Counted from the first letter of the stretch, positions 28,060 through 37,369 are shown. The stretch: 64,000 bases of DNA from Bifidobacteriaceae bacterium (GCA_031267825.1 JAIRYJ010000005.1:1-64000); one strand, 5' to 3'. Made by a program: numbers and translations. The notes: generated from the letters alone by a model not told the origin.

Positions 28060-28901
28060 GCGATCACCGCCAGTAAGCCAGCCACCGCCTCAGCTACGGC
28101 TTGACGTGCCGGGCGGAAGTATTTCCGGGTGTCAACCAGTTCAGGCGCTTCCGCCAAGGTGGTGCGAACCGACCGGGTGAAGGTTTGCGAAAGCAGAGTG
28201 GCGATGTTGATTTTGGTCATGCCAGCGGCGATAGCCGCCACCAGGTCCGCTTCTGGAACACCAGATGATCCGTGCAAGACTAGCGGGACGGGCACCGCCT
28301 GATGGATCGCCGCTAGCAGTTCAAGGTCAAGACTGGCGGTCCGTTCGGTCATGGCGTGAGAAGAGCCGATCGCCACAGCCAGCGAATCGACACCAGTCGC
28401 GGCCGCGAACCGGGCCGCATCCTCAGGTTTTGTCCGGGCGCCAGGCGCGTGGACACCGTTCTTACCGCCGATCTCACCTAACTCGGCCTCAACCCAGGCG
28501 CCGCGGGCGTGAGCTAGAGCGGTTACGGCCGCTGTTGAAGCCTGATTGGCTTCATCTGGCAGGTTCGAACCGTCATACATGATCGAATCGATCCCCAGGT
28601 CAAGGGCCTCGGCGATGAGCTGAACCGATTCGGCGTGATCCAAGTGAACAGCGATCGGCACGGTGGCGGCTTTCGCCAACGCCAGGCAAGCTGAGGCGAT
28701 CGGCGCTAAAGCACCGTGATAGTTGACACAGTTCTGGGAGATTTGGAGGATAGCGGGCCGGTCGGCCGCTTCCGCACCGGCCACGATCGCCTCCGCCAGC
28801 TCAAGCTGGATAACGTTGAAGGCCCCAACTCCGCGCTGGGCGGCCGCCGCCGGGGTGATGATCTGGCCGGCCGGTACAAGAGGCACGTCAGATCGCCTCA
28901 A
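28056..28901 (-). CDS. Class II fructose-/tagatose-bisphosphate aldolase
   Basis: GAFNVIQLE, HLDHAESVQ, IMYDGSNLP, VEAELGEIGG, LVLHGSSGVP, KINIAT. Confidence 0.9.
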   Translation of the reverse strand: MRRSDVPLVPAGQIITPAAAAQRGVGAFNVIQLELAEAIVAGAEAADRPAILQISQNCVNYHGALAPIASACLALAKAATVPIAVHLDHAESVQLIAEALDLGIDSIMYDGSNLPDEANQASTAAVTALAHARGAWVEAELGEIGGKNGVHAPGARTKPEDAARFAAATGVDSLAVAIGSSHAMTERTASLDLELLAAIHQAVPVPLVLHGSSGVPEADLVAAIAAGMTKINIATLLSQTFTRSVRTTLAEAPELVDTRKYFRPARQAVAEAVAGLLAVIA

Positions 28902-29862
28902 GCATGACAGATCGGGTCAGGTGGCGCGGATGGTCAGGGTCAAGGCCGCGCGCCAGGCCGCGTGCGATCGCCAGCCGTTGGGCTCTGATGAGGTCCGCCA
29001 TTGGGTCGAGTGAACTCCTGATCCAGGTCGCGCCGGTGGCTTTGACCTGGTCTTCGAGTCCGTCTGGGGCTTGGCCAAAGAGCCACACCAGCCGACCAGG
29101 CTGGGCCAGGGCGATAGGCCCGTGACGGTAATCCATCGCCGGGTGGGCTTCAGTGAAACTGAGTGATGCTTCCCTGGCTTTGAGGGCGGCCTCTTGGGCT
29201 AGGCCAATGGTCCAGCCTTGGCCCAGGTAGGCGATGTGGTCGGCTTCGATCCAGGCCGGGTCAAGCGGTTCGGTCAGAGCTGTGCGGGCGTCGTCGATCG
29301 CGCCGGTCAGGTCTTCGCCTAGGCTGGCTCGCAGCAGGGCAAGGGTGGTGGTGGCGAATCGGGTCTGAACGACTGATTGCTCATCAGCGAAGCCGAGGTC
29401 AATTACCTGATCGGCGGCCTGGCTGATCGGTGTAGCGATGTCAGCCGTGATGGCGGTTGTGGCTGTGGCAGTTGCCGGGGCGGGCGGGACTGGTGGTGTG
29501 GCTGGAACCGATCGGGCGGCATCGGCCCCCTTGGAAGCCGCGGTGCTGTGACGCAAGGCGCCCAGGGCGGTCAACACTTCGGTTGTGGTGCCAGACCGGC
29601 TGATCGCCAAAACTCGGTCATAATGCCTATCTAGAGGGAACTCGGAAGCCGTGAACGCGTCGCTCCGGCCGTGACCGGCCCGCTCACGCAAGGCGGCGTA
29701 GGCCATGGCGATAAACCAGGAAGTTCCGCAACCGATTACGGCTACGGTCTCGCCAGGGCGCGGCAAGCCAGCGACAGTCTGACCGGTGGCCTGGACGCGG
29801 GCCCAACAATCTGGCTGGGCGGCGATCTCCCGGGTGACGAATAAGTCGTTTAGGCTGGGCAT
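28888..29862 (-). CDS. SIS domain sugar isomerase/deaminase (AgaS/GlmS-C-like)
   Basis: MPSLNDLFVTREIAAQPDCWARV, AVIGCGTSWFIAMAYAALRE, AISRSGTTTEVLTAL, YRHGPIAL; start at MPSLNDLF inferred. Confidence 0.85.
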   Translation of the reverse strand: MPSLNDLFVTREIAAQPDCWARVQATGQTVAGLPRPGETVAVIGCGTSWFIAMAYAALRERAGHGRSDAFTASEFPLDRHYDRVLAISRSGTTTEVLTALGALRHSTAASKGADAARSVPATPPVPPAPATATATTAITADIATPISQAADQVIDLGFADEQSVVQTRFATTTLALLRASLGEDLTGAIDDARTALTEPLDPAWIEADHIAYLGQGWTIGLAQEAALKAREASLSFTEAHPAMDYRHGPIALAQPGRLVWLFGQAPDGLEDQVKATGATWIRSSLDPMADLIRAQRLAIARGLARGLDPDHPRHLTRSVMLEAI

Positions 29863-29910
29863 ACAGATTCTCCTGATTCTTAGGCCTGCTACCACTCAGT
29901 CTACGCGGCG

Positions 29911-30010
29911 CTTTACGCGCAAAACAAGCCAGAACGCGCAAGATTGAGCAGATTGTCAGTCACCCAGACGGGTGGTTTAGCCTGGCGAATGCGCGCTTTT
30001 GCGCGTAAAG
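29911..30010. promoter_or_regulatory. Divergent operator region with a perfect 14-bp inverted pair
   Basis: CTTTACGCGCAAAA at 29911-29924 and its exact reverse complement TTTTGCGCGTAAAG at 29997-30010; partial third site ACGCGCAAGA at about 29934. Confidence 0.85.
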
Positions 30011-30059
30011 TTGCTTACGGACCGCCCCAGTTGATTGATTTCTCACCAGGAGGTATCTC

Positions 30060-30845
30060 GTGGACCGCCACGCCCGGCTGTCGGCTCTATTGGCGATGCT
30101 CGCTGAGCGCGGCAAAGTGGACGTCGATGAAGCGGCCGAAGAACTGTCCGCTTCGTCAGCTACCATCCGACGAGACCTGGTTTATCTTGACAGCCAACGC
30201 TTAGCGACCCGCACCCACGGTGGCGCCGTAGCCAACTCTGCCGCCTATGACCTGCCGCTACGTTTCAAGACGCAACGCGCCATAGAAGAAAAACGGCGGA
30301 TCGGCCAGGCCGCCGCTGAGCTAGTGGCGATCGGCGGGGTGGTAGCCCTCAACGGCGGTACCACCACATTGGAGGTCAGCCGGGCGTTGGCGGCCCGCCG
30401 CGACCTGGCCGCTGGGACACAAGCCGAATCGCTCACCGTTGTGACCAACGCGGTCAATGTGGCGGCCGAGATGCTGGCCCGGCCCTACCTGAAAGTTGTG
30501 GTGACAGGTGGCGTGGTCCGGGCGCATTCCTATGAGCTGTACGGACCGCTAGCCGAACGGTCAATCGAATCATTGTCAGTCGACATGCTGTTCTTAGGGG
30601 TGGACGGTTTTGACCTCGACTTTGGGGCCAGCGCCCACTCCGATGCTGAAGTTTCGACTAACTCACTGCTGGTCCGGGCCGCCTCAAGAGTTGTGGTGGT
30701 AGCTGATTCATCAAAGCTGGGTCGGCGGGCCTTCGCCCAGATTTGTCCTGTCCAGGCGGTTTCCGTGCTGGTGACTGATAGCGGAATTGATCCGGCCCTG
30801 AGGTTCCGCCTCGAAGGGGCGGGCGTCGAAATCATCACCGCCTGA
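30060..30845 (+). CDS. DeoR/GlpR family transcriptional regulator
   Basis: RLSALLAMLAERGKVDVDEAAEELSASSATIRRDLVYLDSQRLATRTHGGAV, LNGGTTTLEVSRAL, VVADSSKLGRRAFAQI. Confidence 0.95.
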   Translation: MDRHARLSALLAMLAERGKVDVDEAAEELSASSATIRRDLVYLDSQRLATRTHGGAVANSAAYDLPLRFKTQRAIEEKRRIGQAAAELVAIGGVVALNGGTTTLEVSRALAARRDLAAGTQAESLTVVTNAVNVAAEMLARPYLKVVVTGGVVRAHSYELYGPLAERSIESLSVDMLFLGVDGFDLDFGASAHSDAEVSTNSLLVRAASRVVVVADSSKLGRRAFAQICPVQAVSVLVTDSGIDPALRFRLEGAGVEIITA

Positions 30846-30968
30846 CTTGCCTTAGCTAAGGCGGCCTGACCTTGCCCTCGTCTTGATGCGGGCCGATAGG
30901 AGGCCCGGACCGCTTGGGCGGACGCCATGACAGCGCCACCCGCCGCGGCCCGGGCCAGTTAGGTTTCG

Positions 30969-32819
30969 TCAGATCCAGGTCAATGTGTTGGAGCAGGCGA
31001 TCAGCGTGATTATGACAGCGTTGATGATGCCTGGCAGGTACGGGTTGTTGGTCAGACGGTAGATCTTGCGAGAGATCACAGTCGAAACCGGCAGGATCAC
31101 CATCAGCGGGATCAACCAAATGACCACCATATTTCCGTCCGCCCAAGCCATTTCACCAGACACGAAGAACACAATGTATTGGATCAACACCAACACCACG
31201 GCTGGCAGCATGTTGAAGCCTGCCAGGACGGCCGTGTTAACCCATTCGCGTTCGCCTGACTTGCCGGTCAGTTTGATGAAGTTGATCGAGTTAGCCGCGA
31301 TCGACGCCACAATGTAAAAGACCAGCAGGAAGATCATGACCGGGAAGATCGACACCCAGATGACACCCGGCGGGAAGGCCTTGACGGCTAGTACCCAAAG
31401 ACGGAAGTCAGTCTTGAAGAAGTAGTCCACCACAAAGACGCACAGGTAGGACACCGCCACCACGATGCCCGCCAGGGCAACAGTCTTACCAACCTGGCGC
31501 CATGGCATCGTGATGCCGCGTTCAGCTAGGGTGATGCCGCGCTTGCGCATGTAGAGGAAATAGAACGCGGCCAGGACCAACAATGTGAAGACACCGCAGG
31601 CGGCCGCCCAAATTGAGACCCCAGCCGGTGAGGACTGCAACCAGGGATCTCTCGACCCGGTGTGAGCGTGGACATTTGTCAAGAGCGGCAAATAAACTAG
31701 GGCCGCGAAGATCGCACCAAGCACTAATGTGCCCCAGAACCAGTACTTGCCTGGTTTGTCAGATGTTCTGATCGCGACGGTTTGCCCGGCCCGCAGTGAA
31801 CTGAAGAACGGTACCCGCAGCATCAACATGGCGAAGCAGGTGATGAACATGGCGAATCCGATCAGTCCAACAAAGTTGAAGGCTTCTTTCCATTGCCAAA
31901 CTTGATTGTTCGGGTTGATCGGATCAGGTGCGCCTAAAGCTTCACTAAAGAACTCGATTGTGGCGGTGGTAGAACGCTTCGAGAAATGAGACCACGGATG
32001 GGTGATAGCGGGCGTGTAAATCACCCTGATGGCTTCACTACCGTCCACATCCTGACGGTAGAGGGTGCCAGCTTGACGGATGTCACCACCCGGCGCTGTG
32101 CCGAAGTGCAGGAACGACTGGGCGTTCTTGTTGGCGATGAAGTCACGCGGGGAGGTTGTAGCACCCGCCGCGTCGACATCGTGAAAGAAAAACTCGTCAT
32201 ATTGCGGCGCGACTATCCCCACGCTGCGATCCCCGTAAAGATTGATCCACTCACCGCTCTCAGCGTCGGTGTAGGTCGCGTCAGCGCTGTTCAACAAAAC
32301 AGCCGAGATCAGGCCGCTGTCAGCCGCGTTGTCCGCCACAACGGCCGCGTTCGAAGACATGCCGCCCAGTGAATGCCCGGTGATTCCGATCCGGCTGTCA
32401 TCAACTATGTCCAGGCCAGCCAGCATTTTGACGGCCTGATACATGCCGCTGAGGATGGTCGCGACATCACTGGCCTTGGCAGAAAAACCATGCGAGTACA
32501 TGTCCATCGACAAGACCACAAAACCGCGGCGCGACAGTTCAACAAAGTTGATGTCCTGCATTTCACGGTTGTTGTACATGCCGTGACTGACCACCACAGC
32601 TGGCGCTGGGGTCTCAGCCGTCACCGAATCGGGCACAAACAGCAGCCCGCTCATCTCAGTTCCGGGAGTGGTCTCCCAGCGCAGGTCTGTGATGGACACA
32701 TCCCCGCCTGAGGTTTGGACGGTTGAGGCGCCCATGGCGCTGACCAGCATCAGCGCCAGTGAGCAACATAACCACCACCCCGGCCGTCTAGTTTTGGGTT
32801 TTAGCCCTGTGTCCGACAT
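30969..32819 (-). CDS. Alpha/beta hydrolase fused to polytopic membrane domain (paralog A)
   Basis: Nucleophile elbow GHSLGGMSS; N-terminal TM; at least 6 predicted C-terminal TMs; closely similar to the 33323-35173 gene. Confidence 0.85.
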   Translation of the reverse strand: MSDTGLKPKTRRPGWWLCCSLALMLVSAMGASTVQTSGGDVSITDLRWETTPGTEMSGLLFVPDSVTAETPAPAVVVSHGMYNNREMQDINFVELSRRGFVVLSMDMYSHGFSAKASDVATILSGMYQAVKMLAGLDIVDDSRIGITGHSLGGMSSNAAVVADNAADSGLISAVLLNSADATYTDAESGEWINLYGDRSVGIVAPQYDEFFFHDVDAAGATTSPRDFIANKNAQSFLHFGTAPGGDIRQAGTLYRQDVDGSEAIRVIYTPAITHPWSHFSKRSTTATIEFFSEALGAPDPINPNNQVWQWKEAFNFVGLIGFAMFITCFAMLMLRVPFFSSLRAGQTVAIRTSDKPGKYWFWGTLVLGAIFAALVYLPLLTNVHAHTGSRDPWLQSSPAGVSIWAAACGVFTLLVLAAFYFLYMRKRGITLAERGITMPWRQVGKTVALAGIVVAVSYLCVFVVDYFFKTDFRLWVLAVKAFPPGVIWVSIFPVMIFLLVFYIVASIAANSINFIKLTGKSGEREWVNTAVLAGFNMLPAVVLVLIQYIVFFVSGEMAWADGNMVVIWLIPLMVILPVSTVISRKIYRLTNNPYLPGIINAVIITLIACSNTLTWI

Positions 32820-33083
32820 CATCGTCTCCTCCTGATCGGTTGTTGGGTTTACTGAGTCTCCCAACAGTCACCGACGCTCAAGAGACGGCATATGGGCGGC
32901 ACCACGGGGAGCCTGGACGCCGACCTACGTTTCTTAGTCAGTCAGGACTGTGATCGCACTCCTGCCGCTCCGGTTTGGGCGCGTTGAACGCCCATCGTGG
33001 TGCTGCCTTTGGCGGTTAGGGGTGCGGAGTCGGGGAGGCTCACAGAACAGTGAACAGGGTTGGTCAGGCTCCCAAAAGGTACC

Positions 33084-33097
33084 TGCACTAACGTGCA
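33084..33097. promoter_or_regulatory. Conserved upstream dyad TGCACTAACGTGCA (copy A)
   Basis: Same 14-mer inside a longer conserved block (AAAAGGTACCTGCACTAACGTGCA) at the equivalent distance upstream of both paralogs. Confidence 0.55.
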
Positions 33098-33180
33098 TGG
33101 ATGGCCGCCGCGTGATCCGGCTATCAAGTATTTAGACGATGCCGTCCCGCGGTGTTGCGCTTAGCGCTTTAGGTGACAGC

Positions 33181-33224
33181 GTTGGGGCCGGGTGCGCGGT
33201 GTTGGCCGCGCACCCGGCCCCAAC
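33181..33224. terminator. Perfect 19-bp stem, 6-nt loop hairpin
   Basis: GTTGGGGCCGGGTGCGCGG-TGTTGG-CCGCGCACCCGGCCCCAAC; about 100 bp past the stop of the minus-strand paralog B; no T-tract. Confidence 0.7.
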
Positions 33225-33322
33225 GTCTGTTAGTTCAGGTTTGGTCTATGCCCTGGCGGGCATTGGCCCGTATTCCTCCTTGTCAGATCGTCTGATTGTC
33301 TGATTGGCGGATTGTCTGATTG

Positions 33323-35173
33323 TCAGATCCAGGTCGCGGTGTTGGAGCAGGCGATCAGTGTCACGATGACACCGTTGATGATGCCTGGCAGGTACGGGTT
33401 GTTGGTCAGACGGTAGATCTTGCGTGAAATCACGGTCGAAGCTGGCAGGATCAACAACAGCGGGAACAGCCAGAGCACCACCATTGATCCGCTCGGCCAG
33501 GCGAGCCAGCCGGTGGAGAACAAGACAATGTACTGGATGACTAGCAGCCCAACGGCTGGCAGAGTGTTGAAGGCCGCTAGGACGGCGGTGTTGACCCATT
33601 CGCGTTCGCCTGACTTGCCGGTCAGTTTGATGAAGTTGATCGAGTTGGCCGCGATCGACGCCATGACGTAGAAGACCAGCAGGAAGATCATGACCGGGAA
33701 GACCGATACCCAGATGACACCCGGCGGGAAGGCCTTGACGGCTAGTACCCAAAGACGGAAGTCGGTCTTGAAGAAGTAGTCCACCACAAAGACGCACAGG
33801 TAGGAGACCGCCACCACGATGCCCGCCAGGGCAACAGTCTTACCAACCTGGCGCCATGGCATCGTGATGCCGCGTTCAGCTAGGGTGATGCCACGTTTGC
33901 GCATGTAGAGGAAATAGAACGCGGCTAGGACGAGCAATGTGAAGACACCACAGGCGGCCGCCCAAATCGAAATACCAGCCGGTGAGGACTGCGCCCACGG
34001 GTCACGCGAGATTGTGAAGGCGTGCGCGTTGGTCAGGATCGGAATATAGGCCACAGCGGCGAAGATCGCACCGAGCACTAATGTGCCCCAGAACCAGTAC
34101 TTGCCTGGTTTGTCAGATGTTCTGATCGCGACGGTTTGCCCGGCCCGCAGTGAGCTGAAGAACGGTACCCGCAGCATCAACATGGCGAAGCAGGTGATGA
34201 ACATGGCGAATCCGATCAGTCCAACAAAGTTGAAGGCTTCTTTCCATTGCCAGACTTGGCTGGTTGAGCCGATCTCATCGGGTAGGTCTAGTGCTTCGGT
34301 GAAGAACTCGATTGTGGCGGTGGTTGAACGCTTCGAGAAATGAGACCACGGGTGTGTGATCGGTGGTGTGTAAACCACCCTCATCGCTTCACTGCCGTCG
34401 AGGTTGTCGCGGTAGACGGTGTCGGCTTGGCGGACATCGTCTGGTGGCAGAGTGCCATAGTGCAGGAACGATTGGGCTTTACCGTAGTTGATGAAGTCGC
34501 GCGCGGCGGTCTGTTCGCCTGCCTCGTCAACATCGCGGAAGAAGAACTCGTCGTACTGGACGGCGATAATGCCGGCGTCACGCTGGCCATAAATGTCGAT
34601 CCATTCGCCGGTGTCAGCATCGGAGAAGGTCGGGTTGTAGGAGTTGAACAGGACAGCCGAGATCAGGTTGGTGCCGAGTTCGTTGTCGGTCGCTACAGCC
34701 ACATCTGATGATTCGCCGCCGAGTGAGTGCCCGGTGATTCCGATGCGGCTGGAGTCAACCATGTCCAGGCCGGAGAACATCTTGACGGCTTCATACATGC
34801 CGGTAGTGAGTGTTGGAATATCGGGCACGTTCTCCGACAAGCCGTGTGAGTACATGTCCATTGACAGAACAACAAAGCCGCGGCGTGACAACTCAACATA
34901 GTTGGCGTCCTGCATTTCACGGTTGTTGAACAGGCCGTGGCTGACTACCACGCCCGGTGCTGGGTTTTCGGCTGTGGCTCCGTCTGGTACAAACAGCAGA
35001 CCACTCATTTCAACTCCGGGAGCGGTCTCCCAGCGCAGGTCTGTGACGGACACGCTGCCGCCTGAGGTTTGGATGGCTGAGGCGCCAATGGCGCTGACTA
35101 GCATCAGCGCCAGCGAGCCGCAGAGCCACCATCCTGTTCTGTTTGTCTTGGGTTTGACCCCTGTGTCCGACAT
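33323..35173 (-). CDS. Alpha/beta hydrolase fused to polytopic membrane domain (paralog B)
   Basis: GHSLGGESSDVAV; near-identical C-terminal membrane domain to paralog A; start at MSDTGVKPK. Confidence 0.85.
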   Translation of the reverse strand: MSDTGVKPKTNRTGWWLCGSLALMLVSAIGASAIQTSGGSVSVTDLRWETAPGVEMSGLLFVPDGATAENPAPGVVVSHGLFNNREMQDANYVELSRRGFVVLSMDMYSHGLSENVPDIPTLTTGMYEAVKMFSGLDMVDSSRIGITGHSLGGESSDVAVATDNELGTNLISAVLFNSYNPTFSDADTGEWIDIYGQRDAGIIAVQYDEFFFRDVDEAGEQTAARDFINYGKAQSFLHYGTLPPDDVRQADTVYRDNLDGSEAMRVVYTPPITHPWSHFSKRSTTATIEFFTEALDLPDEIGSTSQVWQWKEAFNFVGLIGFAMFITCFAMLMLRVPFFSSLRAGQTVAIRTSDKPGKYWFWGTLVLGAIFAAVAYIPILTNAHAFTISRDPWAQSSPAGISIWAAACGVFTLLVLAAFYFLYMRKRGITLAERGITMPWRQVGKTVALAGIVVAVSYLCVFVVDYFFKTDFRLWVLAVKAFPPGVIWVSVFPVMIFLLVFYVMASIAANSINFIKLTGKSGEREWVNTAVLAAFNTLPAVGLLVIQYIVLFSTGWLAWPSGSMVVLWLFPLLLILPASTVISRKIYRLTNNPYLPGIINGVIVTLIACSNTATWI

Positions 35174-35446
35174 CGTCGTCTCCTCGCGATTGGTTGTTGG
35201 GTTTAGCTGAGTCTCTTGACAGTCACCAACACCCAAACGCGCTATCCGGGAGATTCGAAGACGCCCTGAATGCGCCTGTACACTGACCCGAATTCCCGAA
35301 TCGGTCCGGCCTGTGACGGCACTCCGAGCCACATCGCTTCGGGCGCTTTTGGCGCCCGCCACGGTGCTGCCTTCGGCATCAGGAGTGCGGAGTCGGGGAG
35401 GCTCACAAGACAGTGAACAGGCCTGGCCAAGCTACCAAAAGGTACC

Positions 35447-35460
35447 TGCACTAACGTGCA
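35447..35460. promoter_or_regulatory. Conserved upstream dyad TGCACTAACGTGCA (copy B)
   Basis: See copy A; flanking GCGGAGTCGGGGAGGCTCACA...CAGTGAACAGG is also conserved. Confidence 0.55.
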
Positions 35461-35510
35461 CAGTCCGGGCTCAGGCTGGCCAAATGGTCAGTCTTGGCTC
35501 AGGCGAGTTT

Positions 35511-35595
35511 CACCGCCTCGAGTTAGTCCCACCACCTCAAGCCAGTCTCATCACCTCAAGTCAGCCCTCGCCACCTCAAGTTAGCTGTCGTCGCC
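35511..35595. repeat. About 20-21-bp degenerate tandem repeat (4 copies)
   Basis: CACCGCCTCGAGTTAGTCC / CACCACCTCAAGCCAGTCTCAT / CACCTCAAGTCAGCCCTCGC / CACCTCAAGTTAGCTGTCGT just upstream of the lipoate ligase gene. Confidence 0.8.
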
Positions 35596-35633
35596 CGCTG
35601 GTCGACTGACGCCGCGCCAGCTAGCCTGAACTG

Positions 35634-36683
35634 GTGCATGGTGAGTACAAAACTCCAGGTGGCAAGCTGGTGTCGGTTGATGTCGGGCCGTCTGATGGGC
35701 GTTTGAGGACGGTTCGGCTATCTGGTGACTTCTTCTTGGAACCAGATGAGGCTCTGGCCAGAATTGAAACGGCGCTGGTCGGCGCCCCAGTTGATGAACC
35801 AGCCGAAGGTCTGGCCAAGCGCATCAACCTGGCCTTGGAACCGGCCGACAGGTTGATCGGATTTGACGCCACAGCTGTGGCAATAGCTGTCCGCCGGGCA
35901 CTCGGTAAGTCCTCAACTTGGGCGGATCACCGGTTCACGTTGGTCCAGGACCAGCCGCGCGATGCTTACACCCAAATGGCTTTAGATCAGGTTTTTGCCG
36001 AGGAATTGGCGGCCGGTCGGCGCGGGCCAACTTTGCGGCTATGGCAATGGGCTTCCAACGCTGTTGTGATCGGGTCATACCAGTCCTGGTCAAATGAGGT
36101 AGATCAGGCAGGAGCCGCCCGTCACAACGTCACCGTGGTGCGCCGGGTGTCCGGCGGCGGCGCGATGTTCATTGAACCCGGTAACACCATCACCTATTCG
36201 TTGGTTGTCCCAGAGTCGCTGGTTGATGGCATGAGTTTCATTGATTCCTATGCCTTTCTTGATGCCTGGTGTGTTGGGGCGTTACGGACCCTCGGCATAG
36301 ACGCCTCGTATCAGCCGATCAATGACATCGCCAGCCCGGCCGGGAAGATTGCTGGGGCCGCTCAGAAACGGTTCGCTGACGGCTCGGTGTTGCATCACGT
36401 CACAATGGCTTATGACATTGACGCCGCCAAAATGCTTGAAGTGCTCAGAATCGGCCGCGAAAAACTGTCTGACAAAGGCACCAGCTCGGACGCTAAACGC
36501 GTTGATCCGTTGCGTTCGCAGACTGGTATGCCACGCCAGGCGATCATCGAAGCACTAATTAACCACTTCGCCTCACTCTATGGCTTGAACCAGTCAGAGC
36601 CAACGCGGGCCGAATTGTCCCGGGCCGCTGAACTAGTCGAATTGAAGTTCGCCAGCCGTCAGTGGCTCCAACGCGTGCCGTGA
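35634..36683 (+). CDS. lplA: Lipoate-protein ligase with N-terminal accessory (LplB-like) domain
   Basis: N-terminal GEYKTPGGKLVSVDV...LSGDFFLEPDEALARIE; then LRLWQWASNAVVIGSYQS, VVRRVSGGGAMFIEPGNTITYS, KIAGAAQKR. Confidence 0.88.
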   Translation: MHGEYKTPGGKLVSVDVGPSDGRLRTVRLSGDFFLEPDEALARIETALVGAPVDEPAEGLAKRINLALEPADRLIGFDATAVAIAVRRALGKSSTWADHRFTLVQDQPRDAYTQMALDQVFAEELAAGRRGPTLRLWQWASNAVVIGSYQSWSNEVDQAGAARHNVTVVRRVSGGGAMFIEPGNTITYSLVVPESLVDGMSFIDSYAFLDAWCVGALRTLGIDASYQPINDIASPAGKIAGAAQKRFADGSVLHHVTMAYDIDAAKMLEVLRIGREKLSDKGTSSDAKRVDPLRSQTGMPRQAIIEALINHFASLYGLNQSEPTRAELSRAAELVELKFASRQWLQRVP

Positions 36684-36807
36684 GCCGGACCTGTCCGTCC
36701 AGAGCGGTTCGGTCAAACAAGCCCAAAACGCCGTCGACCCCCTGACCCGCGGGTTTACTATGGGGCCGCTCGAGGCGGCACTTCAAGGTGAGAGGCGGGA
36801 TGACAGT

Positions 36808-36847
36808 AATCGGTCATAGTTGCCCAAAAGGCCAACTGTGACCGATT
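36808..36847. terminator. Hairpin AATCGGTCATAGTTG / CAACTGTGACCGATT
   Basis: 15-bp arms with one G-T wobble between convergent genes; related to the 44287 and 50246 hairpins. Confidence 0.7.
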
Positions 36848-36928
36848 TCCGTAGCGGAAAGTGGGCTGACTGGCTGGCTGGTGGGGCGGCATCGGGCGGG
36901 GTGCTTGGCGTGACTTGACCTGGGGCTG

Positions 36929-37369
36929 TCACTCTTGGGGCGGACCAAGCGTGTCGGTTGTACCAACCAGATCGCCTGACAACTCAGCCAGGTCCTGGTC
37001 AAAGCCGTAAAGGCGTTGCACACCATTTTCAAGCTGGTAGTAATGGCGCAAATAGAACCCTTCAAGCAGGGCAATCACCAGACAAGCTAGGCCCAGGCCG
37101 CGCGACACCCAAATGGTGGCGTCCGGATCGGCCGGGGTCAAAGCCAGCACCGCCCAAGCTGCCATTGTGGCCAGCAACAAACCTCCAAAGAACAACGTCA
37201 CCAGCAGGTGGATCAACCGTTCATGCTGAAAGTGGCGGGTCTGACGGTCGTGATACAAAGCCAGCCCGGCGCCCGCCAGCCTGGTGTCCTGCCCCGCGAG
37301 GCGGCGTTGACGCAGGCCAGCCACCTGCGCGGCGACAAACTGATGATGCTGGAGGAGCCTACGGTACAT
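36929..37369 (-). CDS. Small two-TM membrane protein
   Basis: LIHLLVTLFFGGLLLATMAAWAVLAL and GLGLACLVIALLEGFYL hydrophobic segments. Confidence 0.6.
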   Translation of the reverse strand: MYRRLLQHHQFVAAQVAGLRQRRLAGQDTRLAGAGLALYHDRQTRHFQHERLIHLLVTLFFGGLLLATMAAWAVLALTPADPDATIWVSRGLGLACLVIALLEGFYLRHYYQLENGVQRLYGFDQDLAELSGDLVGTTDTLGPPQE

